A DNA stretch of 64,000 nucleotides from LMUY01 sp965276785. GTDB taxonomy: Bacteria > Pseudomonadota > Alphaproteobacteria > Acetobacterales > Acetobacteraceae. The stretch spans positions 124,001 to 188,000 of the forward strand of contig OZ255629.1 of the NCBI GenBank assembly GCA_965276785.1, read 5' to 3'. The notes beneath the pieces were generated by a model. It was not told the DNA's origin, ran no database searches, and saw only the letters and a list, made by a program, of their open reading frames with translations. Of this stretch, positions 23,386 through 31,887 are shown in pieces; the stretch's first letter is position 1; each line of letters begins with the position of its first letter. The translations under genes and the position numbers were made by a program.

Positions 23386-24441
23386 ATGAACCGCAATTCG
23401 CAATTCGCGGCCGATGCCGCTTGGCTTGAACAAGAATGGGGCATCGTCTCCCCATTCGCGGCCGATTACCTGCCGCAGGAGTTTCGGCGCAACTTTTCGC
23501 TCGCGTTGGACGCACAGCCGACGCTAGTGACAAGCCCGAACTCAGGCATTCCGTCGTTCTTCACGCAATTTGTGGACCCCGAAGTTATTCGGGTGGTGCA
23601 AACGCCAAACAAGGGCGCCACGATCCTCGGTGAGGAAAAGAAGGGCGATTGGACAACTCAGACCGCTTGGTTCCCGATGGTGGAAAACACGGGCGAGGTC
23701 AGCAGCTACGGCGACTTCAACGAAAACGGCCGCTCTGATGTCAACATGCAGTTCGAAAGCCGCCAGTCCTACCTGTTCCAAACGATCCTTGAATACGGCG
23801 ACTTGGAGGTGGATCGCGCTGGCGAGGCCAAGCTAAATCTTGTGTCCGAAAAGCAAATGTCTGCGGCCAAGACGCTCGACAAGTTTCAGGACTACACCTA
23901 CCACTTCGGCGTCGCCGGGCTTGAAAACTACGGTCTGTTGAACGATCCAGGCCTGCCCGCCGCGTTGACGCCAGGCACGAAGGCGGCCGGTGGCGTCAAG
24001 TGGGTAAACAACGGGCAAATTGTGGCAGCCGCAGCCGAGGTCTATGCCGACTTTCAGACGCTGTTCTCACAGTTGACGGCCAACACCTTCGGAGCCATCG
24101 ACGAAAATACGGCATTCACCTTCGTGTTGCCGAACTCGGTCAATGCAGCACTCACGGCAGTAAACCAGTATGGCATCACCGTGCGAGCGTTTATTGCTGA
24201 GACATTTCCAAACGTGGAGTATGTAACCGATCCGCGTTACGCCACTGCGGGCGGCAACGTCATCCAGCTTTGGGCCAAGACGTTCGACGGTAAGCAGACG
24301 GGGTATTGCGCATTCAACGAGAAGATGCGCGACCACCTCGTCGTCCGCGGAACGTCAAGCTACAAGCAAAAGCGCACCGGCGGCACCTTCGGGGCGATCA
24401 TTCGCTATCCGTTGGCCGTCGCTCAGATGTTGGGCGTGTAA
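23386..24441 (+). CDS. Major capsid protein (DUF2184)
   Basis: A 351-residue protein behind a GGAGG ribosome site. HK97-fold DUF2184 markers: 'FFTQFVDPEVIRVVQTP' near residue 60, 'AGLENYGLLNDPGLP' in the middle, and 'DPRYATAGGNVIQLWA' followed by YPLAVAQMLGV at the end. DUF2184 capsids go with DUF1073 portals and DUF2213 proteases, as here. It forms the icosahedral shell. Confidence 0.92.
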   Translation: MNRNSQFAADAAWLEQEWGIVSPFAADYLPQEFRRNFSLALDAQPTLVTSPNSGIPSFFTQFVDPEVIRVVQTPNKGATILGEEKKGDWTTQTAWFPMVENTGEVSSYGDFNENGRSDVNMQFESRQSYLFQTILEYGDLEVDRAGEAKLNLVSEKQMSAAKTLDKFQDYTYHFGVAGLENYGLLNDPGLPAALTPGTKAAGGVKWVNNGQIVAAAAEVYADFQTLFSQLTANTFGAIDENTAFTFVLPNSVNAALTAVNQYGITVRAFIAETFPNVEYVTDPRYATAGGNVIQLWAKTFDGKQTGYCAFNEKMRDHLVVRGTSSYKQKRTGGTFGAIIRYPLAVAQMLGV

Positions 24442-24443
24442 CC

Positions 24444-24890
24444 ATGCCCGGCACCGTCACTGTGGCTTGCAAACTTCCTAACGGCTTGGTGTTGCAGCTC
24501 TTTCAAATGGAAGACTACGACGAACCTCTGCTTGCCGGCGGTTACCGCCGTGTGAAGCGCGCGCGACCCGAAACCAAGGACGGCTTCACGCACAAGGTCA
24601 AACTAAACGGGTGCGCGCGCCGGATCGGGCGGGACTCTCCGCACGAAATCCGCAACGGCGTCGGACTTACGTTCGGCGTGGATGCGGACTTTTTTGATGA
24701 GTGGTTGAAGCGCAACGCCGATGCCGATTTCGTTCGCAAGGGTCTGGTATTCGCACAAACCAAGGCAAGGGAAGTGGAAGCGCAAGCGCGCGATCACCGA
24801 ACGCTAAAGAGCGGTTTCGAGCCACTTGATCCCAAAAGCCTACCGGACGAGTTCAAGGGCAAAATCGAATCAACCACGGCCTCGGCATAG
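24444..24890 (+). CDS. Hypothetical head-module protein, paralogue A
   Basis: Started at ATG 24444, two bases after the capsid stop (148 residues). The body contains 'GVGLTFGVDADFFDEWLKRN' and 'GLVFAQTKAREVE'. The next gene repeats the same spacing and motifs (GVDPELFHAWLDEQKR...GMVFELT), so the two are diverged tandem copies. Probably a head or neck accessory protein. Confidence 0.6.
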   Translation: MPGTVTVACKLPNGLVLQLFQMEDYDEPLLAGGYRRVKRARPETKDGFTHKVKLNGCARRIGRDSPHEIRNGVGLTFGVDADFFDEWLKRNADADFVRKGLVFAQTKAREVEAQARDHRTLKSGFEPLDPKSLPDEFKGKIESTTASA

Positions 24891-24900
24891 GAGCTAAACC

Positions 24901-25434
24901 ATGGCAGACACAATCATTGTCGGCAGCCGCGCGCACACCGCCATTCAAATCCAGGAACCGATGCCGGAAGAGTTTCGCGAGAAGCCGGGCATGGCGCCAA
25001 CGTTGCGCACGGCCGTGCTTAACGGCGCCAACCATTCGGAACTGCATAGTGACATGGGCGTGACCCGCGGTGTTGATCCCGAGTTATTCCATGCGTGGCT
25101 TGATGAGCAGAAGCGCGTGAACAGTCCGATCGCGGGCATGGTGTTCGAACTCACCGATGCCGACCTGAGCGACGGCGAAGCAGTGGCCTACGGGTTCGAG
25201 CCGGGCCTAGAAGCCATGAAGTCAGAGGTCGGTGATGCGGCCGCAGAAGGCAGCACCATCACTCACGAAGGGCCAGTCACGTCAGACGAAATGGCTGCTC
25301 ATAGTGACACGCCGAACGACGACACGCCGCGCGGCGATCCGGACGTTGTGCCGGTGGCGCATACCGAGCAACCGGCAACAGCGGTCACGTCAGAGGTCGC
25401 GCCGGAAGCCAAGCCCGAGGGCAACCCGTCCTAA
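24901..25434 (+). CDS. Hypothetical head-module protein, paralogue B
   Basis: 177 residues with an AGGAGC-type ribosome site. The N-terminal 100 residues align by eye with paralogue A (NGANHSELHS, GVDPELFHAWLDEQKR, GMVFELTD, FEPGLEAMKSE against FEPLDPKSLPDE). The C-terminal 75 residues are a Pro/Thr/Asp-rich disordered tail absent from copy A. Function unknown. Confidence 0.6.
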   Translation: MADTIIVGSRAHTAIQIQEPMPEEFREKPGMAPTLRTAVLNGANHSELHSDMGVTRGVDPELFHAWLDEQKRVNSPIAGMVFELTDADLSDGEAVAYGFEPGLEAMKSEVGDAAAEGSTITHEGPVTSDEMAAHSDTPNDDTPRGDPDVVPVAHTEQPATAVTSEVAPEAKPEGNPS

Positions 25435-25438
25435 TCCG

Positions 25439-25903
25439 ATGAGCGGAGCCGTCACGCCGGGCGTGGTTACGTTCGTCTACGCGACGTGGTGGGCTCGTTA
25501 TCCCGAGTTGGGCGCCTGGGTTGGCCCGGCGCAGGCGCAGCAGTACTTCAACGAGGCGTGCCTGTATCTCGACAACACGGGATGCAGCCGCGTTCAGGAT
25601 GCTTCACCGGGCGGCGCGCGGGCAACCATTCTGAACATGCTCACGGCCCATCTGGCGAAGTTGAATGCGCCGATTAACGACGAGCCGCCGTCCGGGTTGG
25701 TCGGACGTGTGGCATCGGCCGGAGAAGGGTCGGTCTCTGTCAGCACCGACTTCGCCGTGCCGGGCACGGCAGCGTGGTATGCGCAGACGCCTTACGGCGC
25801 GAGCGCATGGCAGGCGTTGGCACCTTACCGGATGGCCTGTTATGTGCCGTCTTGGCGATCCGCGCGGCTTCGTGGCGGCTATGGAGGCTCCCCATGGCTG
25901 TGA
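25439..25903 (+). CDS. DUF4054 head-tail connector protein
   Basis: Started at ATG 25439 (154 residues); upstream frame is shadow. DUF4054 pattern: 'WARYPELGAWVGPAQAQQYF', Y-L-D-N, then 'ILNMLTAHLAKLNA', 'GLVGRVASAGEGSVSVSTDF', and YGASAWQALAPYR at the end. In phages of this type it is the adaptor below the portal. It overlaps the next gene by 10 bases. Confidence 0.85.
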   Translation: MSGAVTPGVVTFVYATWWARYPELGAWVGPAQAQQYFNEACLYLDNTGCSRVQDASPGGARATILNMLTAHLAKLNAPINDEPPSGLVGRVASAGEGSVSVSTDFAVPGTAAWYAQTPYGASAWQALAPYRMACYVPSWRSARLRGGYGGSPWL

Positions 25904-26346
25904 GGTCGTTGAGCGGTGGCGAAGCGCTAGAGGCTAAGCTCAAAGAGCTAGCGCAGAAGATCGCCAAGCCGCGCACGCTTCGAGTGGGTTTCCTAGAGAA
26001 TGCCACCTACCCGGACGGCACTAGCGTTGCCATGGTAGCGGCTATCCAGGAGTTCGGCGCCCCGTCGCGCAACATCCCGCCCCGGCCGTTCTTTCGGTCG
26101 ATGATTGCGGACAAGTCCCCGGATTGGGGCAAGCAGCTTGGCGGTCTCGTGACAGGAACCAACTATGACGTGGATCAAGCGCTTGGCCAATTTGGCGAGG
26201 GCATCAAGGGGCAGCTTCAGTCGTCTATTATCGCGACTAACTCGCCGCCCCTAGCGCCCGCCACGATCGCCGCCAAGGGGAATGCAAAGCCTTTGGTGGA
26301 CACAGGGAACATGCTTAACAGCGTGAATTATCAGGTCAAGTCGTAA
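25894..26346 (+). CDS. Neck / tail-completion protein (HK97 gp10-like)
   Basis: Started at ATG 25894, overlapping the connector gene (150 residues). 'LRVGFLENATYPDG', 'VAAIQEFGAP' and IPPRPFFRSMI are the recurring landmarks of gp10/virion-morphogenesis proteins, with a C-terminal 'LVDTGNMLNSVNYQV'. The protein joins head and tail after packaging. Confidence 0.8.
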   Translation: MAVRSLSGGEALEAKLKELAQKIAKPRTLRVGFLENATYPDGTSVAMVAAIQEFGAPSRNIPPRPFFRSMIADKSPDWGKQLGGLVTGTNYDVDQALGQFGEGIKGQLQSSIIATNSPPLAPATIAAKGNAKPLVDTGNMLNSVNYQVKS

Positions 26347-26462
26347 TGACTTACCTTAAAGGACTGTCTGGCCGGTTTGCGTCAGCATTCGCATCTGCGC
26401 TCGGCATCAGCGCCGGGTTAATAGTCGCGTGGTTGGCGGCCCGATGGTTTCTTTTGCCGTGA
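26346..26462 (+). CDS. Small membrane peptide (38 aa) between neck genes
   Basis: ATG 26346 overlaps the previous TAA. The frame encodes a basic N-terminus and one hydrophobic span (about residues 14-37: ASALGISAGLIVAWLAARWF) and overlaps the start of the next gene. A membrane peptide in a neck cluster is odd. It could be a moron, or merely an open spacer. Confidence 0.35.
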   Translation: MTYLKGLSGRFASAFASALGISAGLIVAWLAARWFLLP

Positions 26463-26827
26463 ACCTTCGCGCCGTGGCCAATGGCCTGACATCGGCCATC
26501 AATCCCAACACAATGGGCACAATCCAAATTAGCACCGGATCGACGCCCGGAGTGGCGGGGCGCCGCGTGCCGACCTATCGGACGTTCCCAGCCAGGATGC
26601 AGGTGCAAGCGTTGACCGAGCGCGACATTTTTCATCTCGACGCACTGAACGTGGCCGGGTCCAGTCACAAGGTTTACGTCAATGGGCGGCTCGACGCGCT
26701 GGTGCGGCCGCAGAACAAGGGCGGGGACTTGCTGACGTTCGGCGGGCAAACTTGGCTGACGACGGCGGTTCTAGAGGACTTTCCTGACTGGGTTTGTGTA
26801 AGCGTGACGCTCCAGAATGCGAGCTAG
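26444..26827 (+). CDS. Neck/minor tail protein (127 aa)
   Basis: ATG 26444 is the probable start. The sequence is beta-rich, with 'YRTFPARMQVQALTERDIFH', a VNGRLDALVRPQNKGGDLL segment and FGGQTWLTTAVLEDFPDW at the end. It resembles small head-closure or minor structural proteins of myophages, lying between the gp10-like and tail-terminator genes. Exact family not identified. Confidence 0.65.
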   Translation: MVSFAVNLRAVANGLTSAINPNTMGTIQISTGSTPGVAGRRVPTYRTFPARMQVQALTERDIFHLDALNVAGSSHKVYVNGRLDALVRPQNKGGDLLTFGGQTWLTTAVLEDFPDWVCVSVTLQNAS

Positions 26828-26830
26828 GCC

Positions 26831-27373
26831 ATGTCCGCAACCCTCAGTATTACCGACGATGACATCCTAGCCGGACTGCAAGCGTTCCTGGCGACCATTC
26901 TGCCAATGCTGGTAGTCGTCCGTGGCCAAGATAACCGCGTGCCGGAACCAACGGCCTCAGACTTTGCTGTGATGACGCCGTTGCTCCGCTCGCGCATCGC
27001 CACCAACCGGCTTAGCTTTAACGATCCGGGCACGCCGACCGGCGGCACACGCGGCGCGTTGCAGGCCACGCGCGTGACGGTGCAACTCGACGTGCATGGT
27101 CCGAACAGCACAGACAACACTCAGGTCATCGTGACGCTGCTGCGGGATGACTACGCTTGCCAAGCGTTTTTGGCCTCCACGCCGGGCGTGCAACCGCTCT
27201 ATGCCGACGAGCCTAAGCAGATGCCGTTCGTGAATGGCGAGGGGCAGTATGAGGACCGTTGGACGATTGATGCGGTGTTTCAGGCCAACCCGATTGTCAC
27301 CACGCCCCAGGATTTTGCCCAGACCGTGACGGTGATGCCGGTTCCGGTCGATACGCTGATTTCCATCCCATGA
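26831..27373 (+). CDS. Tail terminator / neck protein (LIC_12616-like)
   Basis: 180 residues. 'VVVRGQDNRVPEPTASDFAV', 'TPLLRSRIATNRLSF' and 'TRVTVQLDVHGPNSTDNTQV' are typical of this family, which precedes the sheath in phages with DUF3383 sheaths. It is expected to cap the tail at the head-proximal end. Confidence 0.75.
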   Translation: MSATLSITDDDILAGLQAFLATILPMLVVVRGQDNRVPEPTASDFAVMTPLLRSRIATNRLSFNDPGTPTGGTRGALQATRVTVQLDVHGPNSTDNTQVIVTLLRDDYACQAFLASTPGVQPLYADEPKQMPFVNGEGQYEDRWTIDAVFQANPIVTTPQDFAQTVTVMPVPVDTLISIP

Positions 27374-27396
27374 TTGCCCCGCTTGGAGGCCCGTAG

Positions 27397-28887
27397 ATGC
27401 CTAGCATTCCCGCCTCTCAAATCGTTCAATCGACGCCAAGCGTTCTCAGCGGCGGGGGCACCGCGCTTGACGTTATCGGTCTTGCGCTGAGTTACAACAC
27501 GCGCGTGCCGATCGGCACCGTCGCGTCCTTTCCGAGCGCTGCGGCCGTCTCCGCCTATTTCGGCCCGACCTCGGTCGAAACCGCATTCGCCAACACATAC
27601 TTTCTCGGCTTCACCAATTCCAACAAGAAGCCTGGCGCGCTTTTGTTTGCGCAATATCCGATTGCAGCTGTGCCTGGCTACACGCGCAGCGGAGCCGTGT
27701 CAGGAATGACGCTGGCGCAGCTTCAAGCCCTCAGCGGCTACTTGGTGATGATTGTAGGCGGGGCTGCGGTTACGTCCTCGGCAATCAGCCTTTCGGCCGC
27801 CACCAGCTTTTCCTCGGCAGCGGCGATCATTCAGGCAGCGTTCACCTCCCCCGGTTTCACGGTGGCTTACGATAGCATCTCGGGTGCGTTTGTGTTCACC
27901 AACACCGCAACCGGGCCGACCTCGACTATCATAGCGGGCGGCGGGACGCTCGCAGCGCCGCTCATGCTGACGACAGCGGCCGGAGCCGTCAGTTCGCCGG
28001 GTGCGGCAATCGCCACGCCGGTGGCGTTTATGAACGGCATCATTGGCGTTACGACCAACTGGGTTGCCTTCGCCACGATCTTCCAACCGGTCATTGCTGA
28101 TATGGTCAATTTCGGCAATTGGACCACGGCGCAGGATAACCGCTACCTGTATGCCTTGTGGGATAACAACGCGACGCCAACGCAGACGACCGACAATAGC
28201 TCGGCAGGCGCGTTGCTTATTGCGGAGCAGGCATCGGGCATTGCGCCGATATATGCACCTACAAACACCTATCTCGCGGCGGCCTTCCTGATGGGCGCGA
28301 TTGCGTCCATAGACTTCACCGAAACGCAAGGGCGCTCGACGCTCGCGTTCAAGGGCCAGAGCGGCGTGGCGCCGGACGTTATCAACGGCACCATTTCGGC
28401 CAATCTGAAAGCGAACGGTTACAACTTTTATGGGCAGTACTCGACTGCCAACGAGAATTTCAACTTTCTCTATCCCGGTTCGGTCACGGGGCAATACGAC
28501 TGGATCGACAGCTATATCAACGAAGTATGGATGACGAACCAGTTTCAACTGGCGATCATGGTGCTGTTTACGCAGGTCAAGTCGATTCCCTATAACACCG
28601 CTGGGTATGCCTTGATTGAAGCGGCGCTTGGTGATCCGATTCAGGCTGCGCTGAACTTCGGCGCCATTCAGCCGGGCGTGCCGTTGTCTCAGGCGCAGGC
28701 TGCCGAGGTCAATGGGGCGGCTGGGGTGGCCATCGACGGAACGCTTTCGACGCGTGGGTGGTATTTGCAAGTGCTCCCGGCCAGCGCGCAGGTGAGGACG
28801 GCGCGACAATCGCCGCCTTGTACGTTTTGGTATACGGACGGCGGTAGCGTCCAATCGCTGAACATCGCCAGCGTGGAGGTGCAGTAA
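27397..28887 (+). CDS. Contractile tail sheath protein (DUF3383)
   Basis: 496 residues with a GGAGG site. DUF3383 markers: 'VASFPSAAAVSAYFGPTSVE' near residue 45, 'LAFKGQSGVAPDVINGTI', 'NFNFLYPGSVTGQYDWIDSY', and the C-terminal strands PPCTFWYTDGGSVQSLNIAS. It polymerises around the tube; its presence fixes the phage as a myovirus. A long open frame on the opposite strand here is only its shadow. Confidence 0.92.
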   Translation: MPSIPASQIVQSTPSVLSGGGTALDVIGLALSYNTRVPIGTVASFPSAAAVSAYFGPTSVETAFANTYFLGFTNSNKKPGALLFAQYPIAAVPGYTRSGAVSGMTLAQLQALSGYLVMIVGGAAVTSSAISLSAATSFSSAAAIIQAAFTSPGFTVAYDSISGAFVFTNTATGPTSTIIAGGGTLAAPLMLTTAAGAVSSPGAAIATPVAFMNGIIGVTTNWVAFATIFQPVIADMVNFGNWTTAQDNRYLYALWDNNATPTQTTDNSSAGALLIAEQASGIAPIYAPTNTYLAAAFLMGAIASIDFTETQGRSTLAFKGQSGVAPDVINGTISANLKANGYNFYGQYSTANENFNFLYPGSVTGQYDWIDSYINEVWMTNQFQLAIMVLFTQVKSIPYNTAGYALIEAALGDPIQAALNFGAIQPGVPLSQAQAAEVNGAAGVAIDGTLSTRGWYLQVLPASAQVRTARQSPPCTFWYTDGGSVQSLNIASVEVQ

Positions 28888-28888
28888 G

Positions 28889-29335
28889 ATGTCCGGTAGC
28901 ATCGGGACGACCATCACCTCAGCCAACTCGGTCTACATGCTGACCGTGGCCGGTTTGTTTCCTGCTCCCGTGCAACTGCAGGGGTTTGCGACCGATAGCG
29001 CGATTGATACCGAGGCGGTGGAAGTCTCGGAAATCAAGCTCGGTGTAGACGGCTTTATGTCCGCCGGCTGGATACCGCGCATGACCAAGCAGACGATTGC
29101 CTTGCAGGCGGACTCGCCTTCAGGTTTTCTGTTTGAGACGTGGGCACTGACACAGGATGCCAATGAAGAAATCTTTATCGCCAACGGCGTGATGATTGTG
29201 CCCGGCATTGGGCGGAAATACACGCTTGTCCGCGGCGTGCTGAGCAGTTTTCCAGCGGCGCCTGGATTGAAAAAGACGCTAGAGGCGCGGAACTTCGTCA
29301 TCACGTGGAACGAAATCCAGCCCGGCCCGGCCTAA
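28889..29335 (+). CDS. Tail tube protein (DUF3277-like)
   Basis: 148 residues, one base after the sheath stop. Landmarks include 'QGFATDSAIDTEAVEVSEIK', 'GVDGFMSAGWIPRMTKQTIA' and 'RNFVITWNEIQPGP'. It forms the inner tube through which DNA passes. Confidence 0.88.
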   Translation: MSGSIGTTITSANSVYMLTVAGLFPAPVQLQGFATDSAIDTEAVEVSEIKLGVDGFMSAGWIPRMTKQTIALQADSPSGFLFETWALTQDANEEIFIANGVMIVPGIGRKYTLVRGVLSSFPAAPGLKKTLEARNFVITWNEIQPGPA

Positions 29336-29806
29336 ATGCGCAAGACAATTGTGGTGGCAACGCAAGACGGGCGCGATGCAGGCAAGGCGTTTCTGATCAC
29401 GGAAATGAGCGCACGGCAGGCCGAAAAGTGGGCAGCCAAGGCGTTCCTAGCTCTTGCCAAGTCGGGAGCCGACGTTCCGGACGATTTGGCCGGGGCTGGC
29501 ATCGTCGGCTTGGTCACAGTCAGCCTCAAGATGTTTGGCGGCATGTCGTTCGCCGATGCCGAACCGCTCATGGACGAAATGGCGACGTGCTGGCGGATGG
29601 TGCCGGACCCGAACCGGCCGGACATCACCCGGCCGCTGATGCCGGATGGGTCGGATATTGAGGAGGTTCGAACCTATCTGCGCTTGCGGCGGGAGACGCT
29701 AGAGCTTCACACGGGTTTCAAGTGGGCCGACGTGCGGTCGAAATCGGCCCAAGCGTCGGCAGCAGCCGGCACTACCACGAATACCCCAACGTCCCCCGCG
29801 GCATAG
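29336..29806 (+). CDS. Tail assembly chaperone
   Basis: 156 residues, between tube and tape measure. Helical body (ITEMSARQAEKWAAKAFLAL, 'LKMFGGMSFADAEPLMDEM', DITRPLMPDGSDIEEVRTYL), then a low-complexity Ala/Thr tail. The gene order and a slippery site inside it (29713-29719) match the two-product chaperone system of most tailed phages. It binds the tape measure while the tube polymerises. Confidence 0.82.
   Translation: MRKTIVVATQDGRDAGKAFLITEMSARQAEKWAAKAFLALAKSGADVPDDLAGAGIVGLVTVSLKMFGGMSFADAEPLMDEMATCWRMVPDPNRPDITRPLMPDGSDIEEVRTYLRLRRETLELHTGFKWADVRSKSAQASAAAGTTTNTPTSPAA
29713..29719 (+). promoter_or_regulatory. Candidate -1 ribosomal frameshift site GGGTTTC
   Basis: The heptamer reads G_GGT_TTC in the chaperone frame, the X_XXY_YYZ pattern for -1 slippage. 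The target frame is open from 29662 to 29940. Slippage would replace the Ala/Thr-rich tail with the downstream product. Confidence 0.5.
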
Positions 29807-29940
29807 GACTTGTCGTCTCGTCTCATCTCGCGACGCTTGCCGAACTCGATACGATCTACTCGACCGAGGACCTCTACGATCTGATTGAGGTGTATGTGGT
29901 CGATGCCGAGAACCGGCGCATAGCCTCCCAGCCCAAGTAG
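29722..29940 (+). CDS. Tail assembly chaperone, frameshift extension
   Basis: The -1 frame relative to the chaperone (open from 29662; a GTG lies at 29722). The last 45 codons look genuine: 'LAELDTIYSTEDLYDLIEVY' then VVDAENRRIASQPK, the short helical C-domain typical of the GT-type extension in tape-measure chaperones. Expression is more likely by frameshifting at 29713 than from its own start, since no ribosome site is visible. Confidence 0.6.
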   Translation: MGRRAVEIGPSVGSSRHYHEYPNVPRGIGLVVSSHLATLAELDTIYSTEDLYDLIEVYVVDAENRRIASQPK

Positions 29941-29949
29941 GAGGCCGCC

Positions 29950-31887
29950 TTGAACGTTATCGACGCGCTTGTTGTTACTCTAGGACTCGACCCGTCCGGC
30001 TACGTCAAGGGCACAGCGGCGGCTCAGGCCAGCCTCAAGCAGATGAACGCGGAGGAGTTGAAGGCCGCCAAGGAGCAAGAGGCGGCAACAAAGCTTAGGA
30101 CCGAGGCGTATCGCAAGCTCGCGACCGAGGTGTTGGGCTTGTTTGCTGTGTTCACCGCCGGCCGCGGCGTGGCTGATTTCGTGCGGGACATCACCGCTGG
30201 CGACGCGGCGGCCGGGCGGCTGGCGCACAACCTCAATATGTCCGTTGGCGACTTGCAGGCCTGGGAAGGCGCCGCGCAACGGGCAGGTGGATCGGCGGCC
30301 GGGATTGACGCCGCTTTCAGCAGTCTGACGCAACAGTTTCAGCAGTTTTCGCTAACCGGCCAGTCGGCGGTGCTGCCGTATTTCAAGCAGCTCGGCATCG
30401 ACGTTTCGGACGCGAACGGCAAGCTGCGTCCGATGTCCGACCTTATGCTGGACCTGGCGGATAAGTTTAGCACTATGGACCCGGCGCGGGCGCAAACGAT
30501 TGGCGCGGCGCTCGGTCTCGACAGTGGCACCGTCAACTTGTTGGAACAGGGTCGCGGCGCGGTTCAAAAACTGCTGGACGCGCAGAAGCAACTTGGCGTT
30601 GCCAACGAAAACGATGCCAAGAACGCGCAAAACCTACAGAACGACTTGCTTGATTTGCAGCAAGGCGTCACCTCGCTGGCCCGGACGATCCTCAACGACC
30701 TTTCGCCAGATATCCACGCCGCGCTGTCCGGCATGGACGATTGGTTGAAGGCGAACCGCCAGTGGCTTGCGGACAAGATCACCGAGGACATCAAAGAGTT
30801 TGCTGCATGGTTGAAGTCCATCGACTGGCAGGCGGTTTTAACCGGCATTAGGTCGTTCGTTGATGGTGCGGACGGTGCCGTCCATGCGCTTGGTGGTTGG
30901 AAGGACGCCACCGAAGTTCTGTTCGGGTTATGGCTCGGGTCCAAGTTCCTTGGTGTTCTCGGAAGCGTCGGCAAGCTCAAGTTAGCCTTGTCTGCTTTGC
31001 TTGTGGACAAAGCCCTCAGCGCCATCGATCCAAACGACGACGTCGGCACTTGGATTGACCAAAACATTCCCGGCGCAGCGGCCATCGACAACTTCTTTTC
31101 CAGGTTCGGCCTTGGTCGCAACTATCAGCAACAGGGTACTGCCGCATCGCAGGGTGGAACCGCCGCACCGACCACGGCCGAGCAGAACAAGCTTTCCACG
31201 CAAGCAATCGACTATTTCATCAGCAAGGGTTGGACCCCGGAGCAGGCGGCCGGCATTGTCGGCAACCTGCAACAGGAAAGCAGCTTTAATCCGCAAGCGG
31301 GCGCTGGAACCGCGCATCAGGGCCTAGCGCAGTGGAGCGCCGAACGCCAGCGCGACATCGAACAGCACTTCGGCAAAGCGCTGATGTCGATGTCCTACGA
31401 GGAGCAGCTCGCCGCCATCCAGTGGGAGTTAACCGAGGGCAAGCAGAAAGCAGCGGGGGATGCGCTGCGGCAAGCCAAGTCCGCGCGCGAGGCGGCTTCG
31501 GTTGTGGATCATACCTACGAGGTGCCGGGCAACTACGTGGTAGAGGACGTCAACCGCGGTGCCAACGCAGAAGCCAGGCTAAGCCGCTACCGAGCCGACG
31601 CAGCGACCCCGCCAGACAACACAGACACGGGTTCGCCCACGTCGTCTAGAGGCTTGGGCTGGTTTGGCAGCAAGGGAACGCCGCCGCCCGCCGGAGCGCC
31701 CTCGGCCGACGCGCGCTATGGCAGTCAGGCAGGCAGCAACGTCTCGAACGACAATTCCAGCGAAACGCACTTCCACGGGCCGATCACGGTAAACACGCAG
31801 GCGACCGACGCCAAGGGCGTGGCCAACGATTTGCATGGGGCGTTGTCTGACCGGTTTGCGGTGCAGGCCAACTCGGGGCTGGCGTAA
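29950..31887 (+). CDS. Tape measure protein with tail-lysozyme domain
   Basis: TTG 29950 behind AGGAGG; 645 residues. The N-terminal half is coiled coil and hydrophobic helix typical of tape measures ('GLDPSGYVKGTAAAQASLK', 'VLGLFAVFTAGRGVADFV'). Residues about 418-505 are a phage tail lysozyme: AIDYFISKGWTPEQAAGIVG, NLQQESSFNP, GLAQWSAERQRDIE, with the catalytic Glu in QQES. A low-complexity tail and a His-rich beta end follow. At about 0.15 nm per residue the tail would be near 97 nm. Confidence 0.9.
   Translation: MNVIDALVVTLGLDPSGYVKGTAAAQASLKQMNAEELKAAKEQEAATKLRTEAYRKLATEVLGLFAVFTAGRGVADFVRDITAGDAAAGRLAHNLNMSVGDLQAWEGAAQRAGGSAAGIDAAFSSLTQQFQQFSLTGQSAVLPYFKQLGIDVSDANGKLRPMSDLMLDLADKFSTMDPARAQTIGAALGLDSGTVNLLEQGRGAVQKLLDAQKQLGVANENDAKNAQNLQNDLLDLQQGVTSLARTILNDLSPDIHAALSGMDDWLKANRQWLADKITEDIKEFAAWLKSIDWQAVLTGIRSFVDGADGAVHALGGWKDATEVLFGLWLGSKFLGVLGSVGKLKLALSALLVDKALSAIDPNDDVGTWIDQNIPGAAAIDNFFSRFGLGRNYQQQGTAASQGGTAAPTTAEQNKLSTQAIDYFISKGWTPEQAAGIVGNLQQESSFNPQAGAGTAHQGLAQWSAERQRDIEQHFGKALMSMSYEEQLAAIQWELTEGKQKAAGDALRQAKSAREAASVVDHTYEVPGNYVVEDVNRGANAEARLSRYRADAATPPDNTDTGSPTSSRGLGWFGSKGTPPPAGAPSADARYGSQAGSNVSNDNSSETHFHGPITVNTQATDAKGVANDLHGALSDRFAVQANSGLA

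Noticed and set aside
27700..28926. 408-residue minus-strand frame
   Set aside because: Antisense to the sheath gene, Arg-rich and without any motif; a GC-driven shadow.
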